Assembly (NCBI GenBank): GCA_907165065.1
Contig: OU015523.1
Span: 116,338,246-116,402,245 of the forward strand
Direction of reading: 5' to 3'
From: Caprimulgus europaeus
Lineage: Eukaryota; Chordata; Aves; Caprimulgiformes; Caprimulgidae
Length of the DNA stretch: 64,000 nucleotides
Part shown: positions 38,801 to 49,885 of the stretch, in pieces
Numbering within the stretch: position 1 is the stretch's first letter
Layout: every line of letters starts with the position of its first letter
Notes under the pieces: model-generated
What the model was told of the DNA's origin: nothing
The model's input: the letters and a program-made list of their open reading frames with translations, nothing else
Databases searched by the model: none
Program-made: the position numbers and the translations under genes

Positions 38801-40187
38801 GTCCTAGTTAGGTACTGGGAAAGCTAAGTTACGTTTTGAAGTTGAGGTAATAATTTTGGAGCTACAAGTGCTTATTTCTTTCAAAATTGAATCTGAAGAC
38901 ATGTAGAAGTAAAAGAATGAAAATACTAAGTATCAGCCCTTGTTTCATCACTGGTAGATCCTTTTATCTTCTCCGAGATGTTTGCAATACATATTAGGCA
39001 GCTGATGAGACTAGATCAGACCATCTGAGACAACTGACCTTTAAAACTGAGCCCTTAACAAGAGAGGGTTTTTTTTTTTTCCTGATTTTATTATACTTTC
39101 TTCAAATTATTATAACTTTAGAGTTATGGGTTTGGGATTTTTTTCCCATTTTATAGGCTATGTAGCAGAATTGTATCCAAATTAATGGAGTTTGGTTATG
39201 ATGATGTAACATTACATGCAACTAAATGTTAAGAAAGCCATCATATACTAACCTGTAAGAAGTAAGAAAGCGGTTATAGTTCTTCTTCAGAGCTGGGAGA
39301 TTCAGATATTTTCTCTGCTGATTTTCTGTCCCTTGATTTCCTTATCTGTAAACCCAGTGTTAGAGGATGATTTTATATTTTGAAATACATAGAGATATGA
39401 GGGGAGGAAGGATGACACTTATCCACAGGTTTGGTTCCCAGAATGAAAAACTTACCTGGAAGAGATAGCTAATTTAGAGAAACCCATAGTACAGCTACTC
39501 CACACAACACAAGCTACCAACAGTGATTTAACAAATGAAAGATAAAATCTGTAGCTGAAGACTTCAAGCCACAGTTATAAAGTATTACAGGAAAAGTAGG
39601 AGATGCAAAGGTGGGAGGGACATCACCAGTGTCCTAGGTTTCTGTGGCACTGAAGGACTGATTAAATAAAAGTTGCAGGTGATGGAAGGAAAGAAGGAAA
39701 CAGAGCATGCCCCATGCTGTGGAGAACTACAGGATCTGCTGAGGGCATTTGACTTGGGTGGGACATTCCCTTCTATCCCTGAATCTGGGTATCACCAAAT
39801 GAATTTTGAGGAGGTTTTCTTCTTCCAAGTACCGAGAAATTTATCCTGATAGAAGCTTCTATGGATCCTGCTTACGTATTGCATCTAACCACCCCTAGAG
39901 AAAAGCATCAGAGAAAGGCATCTACACAAACCACAACCACCCCTTCATTTGGTGGTCAGTGAAGCTAGGTTATGAAAACTTTACCTGCTTCAGATGATCC
40001 TATAATGCAGTTTTTAAAATAGATGTTAGTGAACAGAAAACAATCCAGTCTTCCAATCATCCTTGAAAATACCATTGAATCAAGGTATATATACTGCCAT
40101 TTAATTTCAATTAATCTATTATTCTATGTTTGTTTAGACTCCTGTGTGGCTGGTGAATTCTTAGTTGCTCCTCCTTTTTATTTAGAC

Positions 40188-40290
40188 TTAAGATCTTCAA
40201 GGCAGGGACTCTTTATGGCTGGCTGTATATGATACCCAGAAGACCTGTATGCAGACCTCAGAAACTTGTAAGCACTGTTAGAATATTGGA
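40188..40290 (+). repeat. Possible L2/MIR-type 3' tail
   Basis: AGATCTTCAAGGCAGGGACT, then a TGTATATGATACCC block and TTGTAAGCACTGTTAG, resembles the common tail of ancient L2/MIR-related elements (CTTCGGGGCAGGGAC with a downstream GCACTG-type phrase). The match is from memory and weak beyond the first 20 bases. Confidence 0.4.
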
Positions 40291-40505
40291 TTAAAAAATG
40301 TCATTTAAAAATCTTAATAAAGGAAATTACAGGAAACAGTGATTTCTAGTCTTAGAAGCAGTTTTGTATTAATGTATAGATTTTATTCCCTATACACTTA
40401 GCTTTGTCCTCTGGTAAATATTGCTGGAGAAGAGAATTAACTGATATTGCTGCTTGCTTACGTGTGGCCTGAACTTATAATGCAGAGTCACAGTCTGGGT
40501 TTGTT

Positions 40506-40549
40506 GGTTTTTTTTCTTTTCTTCTTTTTTTTTTTTTTTTTCCTGACAG
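40506..40549 (+). promoter_or_regulatory. NOX4: Extended polypyrimidine tract and 3' splice site of NOX4 exon
   Basis: About 36 nearly pure pyrimidines, including an uninterrupted run of 17 T at 40525-40541, precede CCTGACAG at the acceptor. This is the strongest acceptor tract among the NOX4 exons here. Long T runs change length easily and could modulate recognition of the following exon. Confidence 0.8.
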
Positions 40550-40631
40550 AAAGATTTCGGGATTTACTGCTTCTACATTCAAATCAAGATACAGAGATTC
40601 TGCCCATCTTTCAGCAGAGGCGCTATCCCAA
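40550..40631 (+). CDS. NOX4: NOX4 coding exon: linker toward NADPH-binding domain
   Basis: This 82-base exon completes the split Glu codon and encodes ERFRDLLLLHSNQDTEILPI followed by FQQRRYP and two bases of a Lys codon. It matches remembered human NOX4 ERFRDLLLPPSSQDSEILPF, IQSRNYPK at equal length. This segment follows the FAD barrel and precedes the LYIDGPFG nucleotide-binding loop of the next exon, which I do not find before the window ends. The acceptor is TCCTGACAG and the donor is CCCAA|GTAAGT, phase 2. The human-type PF-I order is I-F here (ATC TTT), a small lineage difference or an error. Substitutions are concentrated in the hydrophilic loop and the flanking ends are conserved. Confidence 0.95.
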
Positions 40632-41226
40632 GTAAGTAAGATTGTCTTCTTGGGAGAAATAAAAACTTTCTCTATTTGCAGCAAGGGAGAGTGAAGCACT
40701 TCCAGCACTGCACGTGCTTTTGGTGTGAATCCTGAGGCAGAGCTGTCAGGGAGCCACACTGCACTGAGCTTTGCAGCTTTTCAGCGGTGTCAGGGAGAAG
40801 CAGACGTGCTTTGCAAGCGTGCCCGGCTGTCAGCGGGGAGGTGGTGGCAGGGTGCAGACATTAAGTTGCCTGGATCAGTGTCTGGTGGAGCTTTGTTTCA
40901 CTTGACACCATGTTGATATAGGCAGATGTTTTGTCAGGCTAATCCCCGCTCTTGTCTTGTGGGATTCCATCATTTATGGTGACAGATTCCCTTGGATTTT
41001 AATAGCTTCCTCTCTGGAAGCCTGCAAGCACTAGAAAACATTTTTTTCTGCCCTTTTAAGGGATATATGTACAGGCAAACCAAAAGAGGAGTGTTGTGTG
41101 TTTAGGAGGTCTTGCATGTATTGAGTACCCTGGACAAAACCTCTTCTCTATTATTGTTAGCAAGTCCTGAAATAGATAAGAAGCCACTGGAGCTAAATGT
41201 TAGATACAGCTCTTAAAATCTGATAA

Positions 41227-41229
<3 letters not shown>

Positions 41230-41258
<29 letters not shown>
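41230..41258. repeat. (T)29 run
   Basis: An uninterrupted run of about 29 T residues followed by AAGAGCAGGC. It may be the complement of a poly-A tail, but no adjacent retrocopy body is recognisable. Its length is likely to be polymorphic or miscalled. Confidence 0.85.
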
Positions 41259-41262
<4 letters not shown>

Positions 41263-41341
41263 GCAGGCAACAAATAGAGGGTCTGAGTGCTGAAAACCAG
41301 TCACCTCCTTACTGTAAATGCTTGAAAATAAAAACACTCAA

Positions 41342-41411
41342 GGGTGAAATCCTGATTCTGAAGATGATGAAATTTTGCATTGCTTTCAAGGGAGACAGGA
41401 TTTTATCACCC
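41342..41411. repeat. Foldback (palindromic) ancient repeat, copy 1
   Basis: The left arm GGGTGAAATCCTG (41342-41354) pairs with the right arm CAGGATTTTATCACCC (41396-41411) with a 3-base bulge, giving a hairpin with a 41-base loop. The same arms and internal ATTTTGC word recur near 59.7 kb and, more weakly, at 49.2 kb. It resembles an archosaur/turtle interspersed sequence of the GGTGAAATCCTGGC type, with mirrored TTGAAGTCAATGG words. Confidence 0.6.
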
Positions 41412-41805
41412 TGAATTTGTTGCTTACACTATCCATTGTCACTGTTTTACTGGCGTACCATGGAGGTACAATATATGAGACTGTGGGAGACACTTCATGT
41501 TGATGGACTGGCCTGTTTGTTTCACTAGGACTTCCATTAATTATTACTTTTGTCCTCACCCTTTGGAGCACTGGAACAGTTACTTTACTGTGGTAGTAGA
41601 ATGGATTGCTTGGCTTAGATGTTTTCACTTATGGTATGGACACTATCAGACTGGTCTGAGAAGCTAGTTTATCATCCTTCCTCAAAGAACGGACTTATCT
41701 CTATATAAATCTTTCCTAAGATGTCTGACTTTCCATTTTTGCATTCAATTTATTGCTAACATTCTTGACAAATACAGCCTACTAACTATGGTATATGTTG
41801 TCAGA

Positions 41806-42978
41806 TTCATAGAATCATAGAATCACAGAATGGTTTGGGTTGGAAGAGACCTTAAAGATCATCCAGTTCCAACTTCCCTGCCATGAGCAGGGACACCTTC
41901 CACTAGATCAGGTTGCTCAAAGCCTCATCTACTTTGTCCTTGAACACTTCCAGGGAGGGGGCAGCCACAGCTTCTCTGGGCAACCTGTTCCAGTGTCTGA
42001 CCACCCTCACAGTGAAGAATTTCTTCCTAATATCTCATCTCAGTCTTCCTTCTTCCAGTTTAAAGCCATTACCCCTTGTTCTATCACTACCTGCCTTTGT
42101 AGAAAGTCCCTCCCTGGCTTTCTTGTAGGCCCCCTTTAGGTACTGGAAGGCCTCTATAAGATCTCCCCTAAGCCCTCTCTTCTTCAGGCTGAACAGCCCC
42201 AACTCTCTCAGCCTGTCCTCGTAGGAGAGGTGCTCCAGCCCTTGGATCATCCTGGTGGCCTCCTCTGGACTCTTTCTAACAGGTTCATGTCTTTCTTGTG
42301 TTGGGGGCTCCAGAACTGGACACAGCACTCCAGGTGGGGCCTTACAAGAGCGGAGTGCAGGGGGAGAATCACCTCCCTCAACCTGCTGGCCATGCTTCTC
42401 TTGATGCAGCCCAGGACACGGTTTGCCTTCTGGGCTGCAAGCACACGTTGCTGGCTAATGTTGAGCTTCCCATCCACCACCACCCACAAGTCCTTCTTTT
42501 CAGAGCTGGTCTCAAGCCACTCATCGCCCAGCCTGTATTTATATTTGGGATTGCCCCGACCCAGATCCAGGACCTTGCATTTGGCCTTGTTGAACTTCAT
42601 GAGTTTAGCACAGCCCCACCTCTCAAGCCTGTCAAGGACCCTCTGCATGGCATCCCATCCCTCCAGCGTGTCAACTGCACCACTCAGCTTGGTGTCATCA
42701 GCAAACTTGCTGAGGGTGCACTCAGTCCCACTGCCCCTGTTTCCAACAAAGATGTTGAACAGCACCAGCCCCAATACTGACCCTTGAGGGACACCACTCA
42801 TCACAGGTTTCCACTCGGACATTGAGCTGTTGACCACAAGTCTTTGAGTGCAACCATCTAAACAGTTCCTTAGCCACCGAGTGGTTCATCCATCAAACCC
42901 ACATGTTTCCAATTGAGAGACAAGGATGTCATGTGGGACAGTGTCAAACACCTTGCACAAGTACAGAGTGAATTCAGT
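41806..42978 (-). mobile_element. CR1 LINE fragment, about 1.17 kb, longest in window
   Basis: The + strand begins TCATAGAATCATAGAATCAC, the intact CR1 terminal 8-bp repeats, and reads through the full 3' untranslated region into the reverse transcriptase end. It stops near CCTTGCACAAGTACAGAGTG. The element's sense strand is minus. Low divergence and the preserved terminus suggest a comparatively recent insertion. It carries the GGGGGCAGCCACAGCTTC block shared with the copies at 3.3 and 52.9 kb. It is truncated at its 5' end, so promoter, ORF1 and most of ORF2 are absent. Confidence 0.95.
42247..42837 (-). pseudogene. CR1 reverse transcriptase remnant (ORF2 C-terminal part)
   Basis: A 196-codon open frame lies inside the 41.8-kb CR1 copy. 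It contains the reverse transcriptase motif SGVPQGSVLG (residues 14-23), the catalytic box FADDTKL (45-51, Phe codon at 42703-42705) and later CR1 words [28 protein letters not shown] and SALVRPHLE. Between the two motifs several residues are missing compared with other CR1 copies, including the NDL-type segment. The endonuclease and fingers domains are absent upstream because of 5' truncation. Both Asp residues of the FADD box are intact, unlike the copy at 3.3 kb. It is a fossil fragment, not a host gene. Confidence 0.9.
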
Positions 42979-43277
42979 TCATGGGTGAATGAGTACAGTT
43001 ATCTTCTGTTCACTGGAAGCTTCAGCTCTTTGAACATCATGCAACAAATATCTTGTAGTACAGAGCTCTGCAGCTATAGTGGCCTTCTATCAGAAATGAT
43101 AAACTTTTTCAGCAACATTACTAGGCAATATTGACTGATCCCTCTAATATACAAAATCAGCCAAACTTTGGCACCTAATAGAAAGTTTGCCTATGTTCTC
43201 AAAAGATTTCTGTTAATAGCATCATTAATTGGTGCAAATTTTTGCTTATTACAGAAATTTATTATTTTTTATAGCTC

Positions 43278-43388
43278 AGGGATGTGGTTTAGTGGTGGAC
43301 TTGGCAGTATTAGGTTAACGATTGGACTTGATGATCTTAAAGGTCTTTCCAACCTAAATGATTCTATGATTCCATGATTCTGTGATTT
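43278..43388 (+). mobile_element. CR1 LINE 3' tail, sense orientation
   Basis: TGGTTTAGTGGTGGACTTGG, CAGTATTAGGTTAACGATTG, GACTTGATGATCTTAAAGGT, then TTCCAACC and an ATTCTATGATTCCATGATTC terminus form the extreme 3' end of an avian retroelement, CR1-type by its terminal repeats. About 110 bases remain. It lies 300 bases from the antisense copy at 41.8 kb, in the opposite orientation. Confidence 0.8.
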
Positions 43389-44561
43389 AGAAACTGGTTG
43401 AACACTGCTGCATTGTCCTAATTTCCCTAGGGGCTGTCTTTCAAGTTAAGTACTTGTGTTCAGCAAGGTAGAAAACCTGTTCATCTTGATAATGTATTTT
43501 ATCTTATTTTCGTATCAGTTTTTTCCTTTCCCTATGCTCATTTCCATTGAAAGGTCAGTTAACAGAAATGAAGATAGTGAACAGACAGACTTCATAAATC
43601 TCTGTCCCTTCATTGACTTCAGCTGAGGAATGACAGGTTCTGAGCTGTAAGGTCATTTTAATGAGACATTGTCATGGAGAACAAGCTGGAGCTTGTAATG
43701 CTTAAGGAAATCCTAAGAATATGGAAAGTTAAAAATAGAGAGAGAAATTTTAGTAATGACTTAGCTGAATAGCTTGACTAAGCAGGGCTTAGTAGGTAGA
43801 AAGGACAAAAGTTTGCATGTATTTAAGAGACATATATCCAAAGGAAGGAGATTGGAAAGGAAGATGCTCAGCATCTCTCAGGATATTCAGAGTCATAGTA
43901 ATAAATATTAAACGCTAAATGAGCAAACTATAATCCGTCAGTTTTTGAAATATAGAAACCTTGATGTTCTGGCTTGAATAATGTTCTTATACATTTGTTA
44001 TTTTAAGACCTGAACCCCTGCCCATGGAATAGCAGGATAATTTTGACTACGTGCTTGTTCTCAGAGATGCCTGTGCGTTGGAATGATCAGAAGAAGTTTT
44101 CTTGAATATGCATGCACATTGTTCTGGATTTGCTGGGATAAATGTATCAAAGAAACGTGCTTTGCATTCCTGGTTGCTAAAGGGAGAAATGCAAGATCTT
44201 TTCATGGTCCTTGTGTTTGCATGAGTTTATTCTGCTGGTCTTGCCTTACCAAGGAACAAATACCTATTGTGACACATGGGAGAGATTATAGAAAGACCCA
44301 AGTTTACAAAGATTCAGGCTTGTGAAGTCACACATCACATCACAGTGCTTCCTTGACTTATCACTGTCTGTCCACAAGTAGTGTGGCATCATGAGCACCG
44401 GTTCTCATCGTGGCCTGTGGGCTGAGATGCAATACTAGGTCAGCACATTGGTACAGCATCCATCCATACAGCCCAACCTGCAATATGTGTCCTCTCACTT
44501 TTCTTTACAAGGTTGCACAGCAGGAGCTTGGCTTTGTCTTACACTTCACTCACATGACAAC

Positions 44562-45146
44562 TGTCGTGGTCTAATCCCAGCCAGCAACTGAGCACCACAC
44601 AGCCACTTGCTCACTCACCCCTGGTGGGATGGAGAAGAGAATTGGAAGAGTAAAAGTGAGAAAATTCATGGGTTGAGATAAAGTCAGCTTGATAGGTAAA
44701 GCAAAAGTCAGGTATGCAAGCAAAGTAAAACAAGGAATTAGTTCCCTACTTCCCATGGGCAGGCAGGTGTTCAGCCATCTCCAGGACAGAAGGGCTCCAT
44801 CATACCTAACAGTTACTTGGGAAGACAAACTCCAAATGTCCTCCCCTTCCTTCTTCTTCCCTCAGCTTTATGTGCTGAGCATGACATCATATGGCATGGA
44901 ATATCCCTTTGGTCAGTTGAGGTCAGCTGTCCCAGCTGTGTCCCTTCCCAGCTCCTTGTGTACCCCCAGTCTGCTCACTGGTGGGGTGGTGTGAGAAGCA
45001 GAAAAGTCCTTGACTCTGTGTAAGCTCTGCTCAGCAATAACAAAAACATCCCTGTGTTACCAGCACTGTTTTCAGCACAAATCCAAACCACAGCCCCGTA
45101 TCAGCTTCTGTGAAGAAAATTAGCTCAGTTCCAGAAAAAAACAACA
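44562..45146 (-). mobile_element. Solo LTR of an avian endogenous retrovirus, degenerate
   Basis: TGTCGTGGTCTAATCCCAGC at the left edge, GGGTTGAGATAAAGTCAGCT, CATCATATGGCATGGAATAT, CCCTTTGGTCAGTTGAGGTC and AAGTCCTTGACTCTGTGTAA appear in the order of an abundant bird ERV LTR I recognise from memory. The retroviral sense is probably minus, because on that strand a CATAAAG TATA-like box (near 44867-44875) lies just downstream of TGATGTCA (44882-44889). The right edge is eroded (AACAACACA). ACAAC occurs at both ends (44557-44561 and 45141-45145) and may be a 5-base target duplication, although the LTR end itself no longer reads CA there. No gag, pol or env sequence flanks it, so it is a solo LTR. 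Confidence 0.75.
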
Positions 45147-47544
45147 CACAATGTAACAGTGTCTTGGGAAAATTATAGTTTTTGGGGAAGGAATATGGAA
45201 GTATGTTCTTCTCTAAATGCCTATAGTAGAACTTCTTAAGGAAATATATGACACTATGCATAGTCACAGGTTACTGAACTAGCGAGTCCAGTCTTGTCCA
45301 GGCAAGTCTTTTTAATACCTCAACTGACTGTCAAAGGATGAAACTTGTGGTTCAGAAATCAGACATCACTAGACCTGCTTTGTCCACCTCAGCAGGAAAC
45401 CCACTCATCCACAGACAGAAATGTTTTGAGGAGAAAATCTGTCTCCTAGCTGACATGAAGCCACCACCGTGTCTATGAGCATTCACATTCCTGAAACTAA
45501 GAATAAATCTGCAGCTGTGGGTTGGGGTGCGTAGCAGCCTCCAAGTGTACCCGCCTGGGAAGAACCTCCGCACGCAAACCAAATCACAGACATACTTGCA
45601 GCTTGTTCCTTTTCTCCCTTGCTCCATGAGCATGCTGAAGTCACTGAGATGAGTTATGCCAACACGATCAGGACTGTCAACAAACTAAACTTGTTGCAAT
45701 GGGTCTTCTCCCAATTTATTACTTTGACAGTGAGCATTAGGGCTCCTATATTTCATAAAAAACTTTGATTTTCACTGTTGGCCCATTTCTGCGGGAGCTT
45801 TTCTCATGCTGGTATCAAGCTGATGCTTTCCTTGGTTGTCCAGTTCACTGATAATGTTCCTACTGTTTTATCACATGAATTCACTCATAAAATGCAAGAG
45901 CTGCTGAAGTACTGACACAGGCTACAAAGGATTGCTCCTGAAGAAGACACTATTATGCCCGTTATAGAGGTCCAGCAGGTGACAGGGTGGTTGATGCTAG
46001 CAGGGGCCTAGGTTCCTCCATCCCACCAGGGTATTTTGGTCTTTTCCTGCTAACTCCACTCTGCTCCTGACCTCCCATACTGCGTGTGCAAGGGAAGGAT
46101 GTGCAACTGCCTTGCAACACTAGAGAGAAGTGTCTCTTTTAGCTGGGCCTGATAATGTCAAAAGAAAACAAAACCAAAGCCAAACAAGCCAAAGAATGGA
46201 ATGATAAGGAAAGTGATAAAAGAAGTACAAAAGTGAGCAATTAGGTTGGTGGATAAAAAAGGCAGGAAAGAGGCTGACTGTACAAAACAGCACTTGCCAG
46301 AAATGCTACTGGTGTTACAGCTTTTTTAGCACATTTCTCTGTATACGAGTGACTTGAGTGTTCAGCTGTACTTTATGCTTTCAAGATACTGCTGAAATCC
46401 TCAAATACGTATGAGGGTTTTTAGAGGGATTATTTGCTGCTTCTTTTTTTTTTTTTTCCCTTCAGAAATATTTTCAGTCTTCATTCTTATCTTCTGTGGG
46501 TTTGGTGGAAAAGTTCTTGGATGATTCACAGATTTTAAGAACAGAAGGAGCTGTTATATTCCAGCTAATTTGAGTCTCTTCTTAACATAAGCCCTAGAGC
46601 ATTACCCGATAATCCCTGCAACAAGCTAGTGGTTCAACTGGAGCATGAATTTAGAAAGACATCCAGTCTTTAAATTAAGATGTTAAAAACTGGAAAATTC
46701 ACAAGCCTTTAGATCAGCTTGTTTCAATTGTTAATTACCTCACGAATATGTATCACTAATTTATTTAACTTCAGTTTCCAGTCTTTGCCATCTCACTCTA
46801 CCGTTTTCTGCTAAACAAGAAAGTCCTGTACCTGTCTGAAATGACATCTCCATACAAGAGGTTGGAGGTCATTTAAAAATTTACACTTCTCTTTGACAAA
46901 TTAAATAAATAAAAAATTCTTACAGAGTAAGTCTTACTTAAAAGGTCTCTCTCTAATAATTTGGTTTTTAATTTTAAAACCTTTCCAAAGTTTGTTTTTA
47001 TTTTTGTTTGGTTTTTTGTTTTGGGTTTTTTGTTTGTTTGTTTTTGTTTTTTCTTCTTTAAAATGGGTAGGAATTAGCATTTTGGTAACTGTTTCCATAA
47101 TGTACATATAGAGAAATAACAGCACTTCTTTATAGTCAAAGAGGGAGACAATGTAAATTGAGCAGTATCTTATTATTTAAATTGAATGAAAATGTGTTGA
47201 ACTTCAGAGAAATAAAAAAATAACTTGGAACCTGGCAGGTGTAATGAAATAACAGAGTATTCCATATACATTTACCTTCCATCAGTCATAAATTTACAAG
47301 CCTTTCTTGGGCATATATTCTTAGTAAATTTAGGTAGACTTCTTGTGTATGTACAAAAATACTGGTCATTTTCATGTCACAAAAAAGCCAGAAAATTCAG
47401 GATCTTGATTTGTATATGTATATATGTATCTTCAGATACCTGTTTTTGAAGGTCATCTTTGAAAAGCTGCTGAAAGTTTCAGCTCAAACAAAGCCAAATT
47501 ATGTTATTCAATTCTTATCATGGAGTAGTCTAGACAAATAGGCG

Positions 47545-47595
47545 TCAGAAAGTTAATGCCCTAAACCATTGTGCCATCTGGTTCCCAATTGGTAC
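47545..47595 (+). repeat. Possible MIR-type SINE tail
   Basis: TTAATGCCCTAAACCATTGT followed by GCCATCTGGTTCCC resembles the tail of sauropsid MIR-like SINEs (a GCCCTAACCACTGGGCCATC-type phrase). It is very short and the assignment is tentative. Confidence 0.35.
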
Positions 47596-48089
47596 TCATT
47601 TTAATGGTAATGGATCTGTAATGGATCCATGCCAGTTTACTACATTTTGAGATCTGAGCCAAGAAACTGATAATATTTCCTAAATAATACCCTATGAATA
47701 AAATTTGTATCTTATTTGTAACTGTCCTCAGAACATTTTTCTTTTTAGAGGAAAATGGTAGAGAAAGTATTGAGTTGTAGTTTCTGGAAGTGACGGTGCT
47801 CAGACAGTGCATCCACCGAAATTCCCCCTGAATCCCAGATTTAAACACGCGCAAGAGCAGCTCGCAGCATCGCGGCCTAGAAACCCAATTCAGTATACGT
47901 TAGAAACAAAGGCAATATCTGCCTTGATGTTGAGCAAGGGGAAAAATCATGACCTATGTGTTTGTCATTCAGTCTTCATTGTAAAGACTAGGAAATTTTT
48001 AATTTTAAAGAGAGGTGGAGAACTTTCTTGGAGTGATTTTCTATAAAAAAATTTCTGTGAAATGCTTTACAAAAGATGTTCTCTTGTTA

Positions 48090-48225
48090 CAAAGGGGAAA
48101 CTGAGGCATGGAACTCTGATGTGAGTTACCAGAGTCACCCAGGAACAATTCTGCTGGGGATGAGGCCAGAAATAGAAATTGTGTCTTCCACAGTCCTTTC
48201 AGTTGTGTGCAATTTGTTCTCTCAT
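48090..48225 (+). repeat. MIR-like SINE fragment
   Basis: ACAAAGGGGAAACTGAGGCA, then GAGTTACCAGAGTCACCCAG, GATGAGGCCAGAAATAG and GTCTTCCACAGTCCTTTC follow the order of the MIR core and tail (GAAACTGAGGCA, GACTTGCCCAAGGTCAC, then a GAATTGAACCCAG-type phrase). It is diverged, in sense orientation, and has no preserved tRNA-like promoter boxes. Confidence 0.5.
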
Positions 48226-49070
48226 CTAAAATAACATCTATCCTGTTTTCCACTGCAAAAACACGTGGCCTGCCCATATTGCTGAAATCAGATGGGAAAG
48301 TGCCAAGTGAAGGAGCCTTTCAGAAGTGCCCACACAAGCACTTTAAATGCTTTGTGTAGCATTGTACATTAAGCATGAAAATTACTGGTTTTGAAGTGCT
48401 CCGAGATTTATTTCAAAATGCAGGCTAAAAGCTAACTATCTCACCAGCAGCACTGAGCCTTCAGAAGACCAGAGTCTCAGAGAATTTTGATTGCTTGATA
48501 AGAAAAAAAAGAGATACTAGCTTAAGGAATTTATGATGACAGTTAAAAGAAGCCCAAGCTGTTTGTAGAGAAAAATGTTTATAGATTTTTATTTTTTTTA
48601 GTGGTTTGGAATTTTGTCTCTTATTTTTCATCCTTTATTTTCTTTTATTTTTAATTTAATATGTCTTGCAATGGTATTAGATTATCCTGTAGAGTTTGCA
48701 GACCAGTGCAGGGTTGAGCTGGATGGCAATAAAATCTCCAGTATAAGAAAAGAGTATTTTCCTGTCATTTGAGATTTTTACCAAATGGTAAGAACAACAG
48801 TGGCAATGGGGTAAAGGCTGGTAACTGTTTATAGAAAAAACCAATCGTGCTATAGGAGTAATCGTGTCACTGAAAATGCAAGTATAGGATCTAGATTTTG
48901 TTGAAATCATAATTAAAAGAGGAAGAAAGAGGACAGTAAGTTGTACTATACTCTATGTGTTTGGACTCAGATCCTACAAAGACTCGTGTGGACACATCTA
49001 CATAATATCAATCAAGGCCGAGTCAATATCTTCAGATATTTAGGACTGTGCATTAAACTCAAATGTGGGT

Positions 49071-49155
49071 CATAAATTCCTCAAGACAGAGGCTATACTT
49101 GTTTATAGTATCAGAACAATGCCCCAGTAACTTCTAGTGCAAAATAACGATGTTT
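49071..49155 (+). repeat. Possible L2/MIR-type 3' tail
   Basis: CTCAAGACAGAGGCTATACT, then TATCAGAACAATGCCCCAGT and CTTCTAGTGCAAAATAAC, recalls the GGGGCAGGGACTGT, GCCTAGCACAATGGGGCC, TAGGTGCTAC-type tail common in reptile genomes. It is diverged and the boundaries are guesses. It is followed within 50 bases by a foldback-repeat relic. Confidence 0.4.
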
Positions 49156-49204
49156 TTGTTCTGATTCCAAAGGCCTTGAGTTCAATTACCAACAACACAG
49201 AGTG

Positions 49205-49272
49205 AACCAATCCCTTTAAAGTTGAGGAGAATTTTGCTGGTAACTTCAACAGGGCTCAGACCTGAAATCTAA
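49205..49272. repeat. Foldback ancient repeat, weak copy
   Basis: GTTGAGGAGAATTTTGCTGG, then TAACTTCAACAGGGCTCAGA and CCTGAAATC resemble the inner part and right arm of the foldback repeats at 41.3 and 59.7 kb (GGAGTTTTGCCACTAACTTC at 59763). The left arm is eroded. Confidence 0.45.
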
Positions 49273-49654
49273 AAAACTTTGAAGAAACAGGTACAAATAT
49301 TTCAGATGCAGAGAGATATGGGGGAAAACCTGTACTGTCTGAGAGATTTGTGCAGCAAATCGAAGTTCCATGTGCATATATATTCTCTTTAAAGTACCAA
49401 GCAATCTAGAGTGCAAGTTTACCTTAGCTGTTTATCACAGCATCGTTGTAGCTCATTAGTAGTCATTAGCTCTTTTATGTAAAACATGGTAATACTCCCA
49501 ATTGAGAAGAGGAAAGGGCTGACTCAAAAATAAAAGATCCCTAAACCTTTCAGAATATTTGGGAGATTAAATCATTGCTTTGTTCAAAGTGAATGGTATA
49601 AGACAAAACATTACAACTGGTTTTCATTCTGCTGTATGGGAGCATGAGCAGGGT

Positions 49655-49885
49655 TCTTGATAAAGCCTGTTGATCTAATTGATATGTACCTACCTACTAC
49701 TGAGGAGCACTGTGAGACTGTGAGGAATTATCTGCCACCAGATGTCTTGAAGGATGTTTTTTTAAACAGCTCAAACAGAAGTTATAGTAGTTTAGTGCAG
49801 AAATTAATAGTGAAGTTCTTTGATTCATTATGCAAGAGAGAGTTACAATGATCCCTTCTGGCCTGATATGCAGTTTTAACAAAGA
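49655..49885 (+). mobile_element. Ancient CR1-like LINE 3' relic
   Basis: AGCCTGTTGATCTAATTGAT, ATCTGCCACCAGATGTCTTG, AAGGATGTTTTTTTAAACAG and CAATGATCCCTTCTGGCCTG follow the order of the 3' end of old CR1/L3 elements, where a GATGACCCTTCTGGCCT-type phrase closes the element. The similarity is moderate. The 64-codon open frame here is incidental. Confidence 0.45.

Larger units (their letters stand above)
18392..40549 (+). other. NOX4 long intron (22.2 kb)
   Basis: This intron runs from donor GTATGT to acceptor TCCTGACAG. Apart from the repeats and candidate elements listed separately, the stretches 18400-26200, 28500-30400, 31800-32300 and 32900-40150 show no gene or RNA gene that I can support. 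Both strands carry only short frames without recognisable motifs. There are scattered short homopolymers and an ATATATATATA stretch near 29592, none notable. Confidence 0.85.

Noticed and set aside
40140..40160. TGTGTGGCTGGTG, reading CVAGE, like the CVAGG of the NOX4 NADPH domain
   Set aside because: It lies upstream of the linker exon, in the wrong order for NOX4. It has no suitable splice sites and the surrounding residues do not match.
42230..42787. 185- and 160-codon plus-strand frames over the 41.8-kb CR1 copy
   Set aside because: They are reverse-complement shadows of the CR1 reverse transcriptase region, with no independent support.
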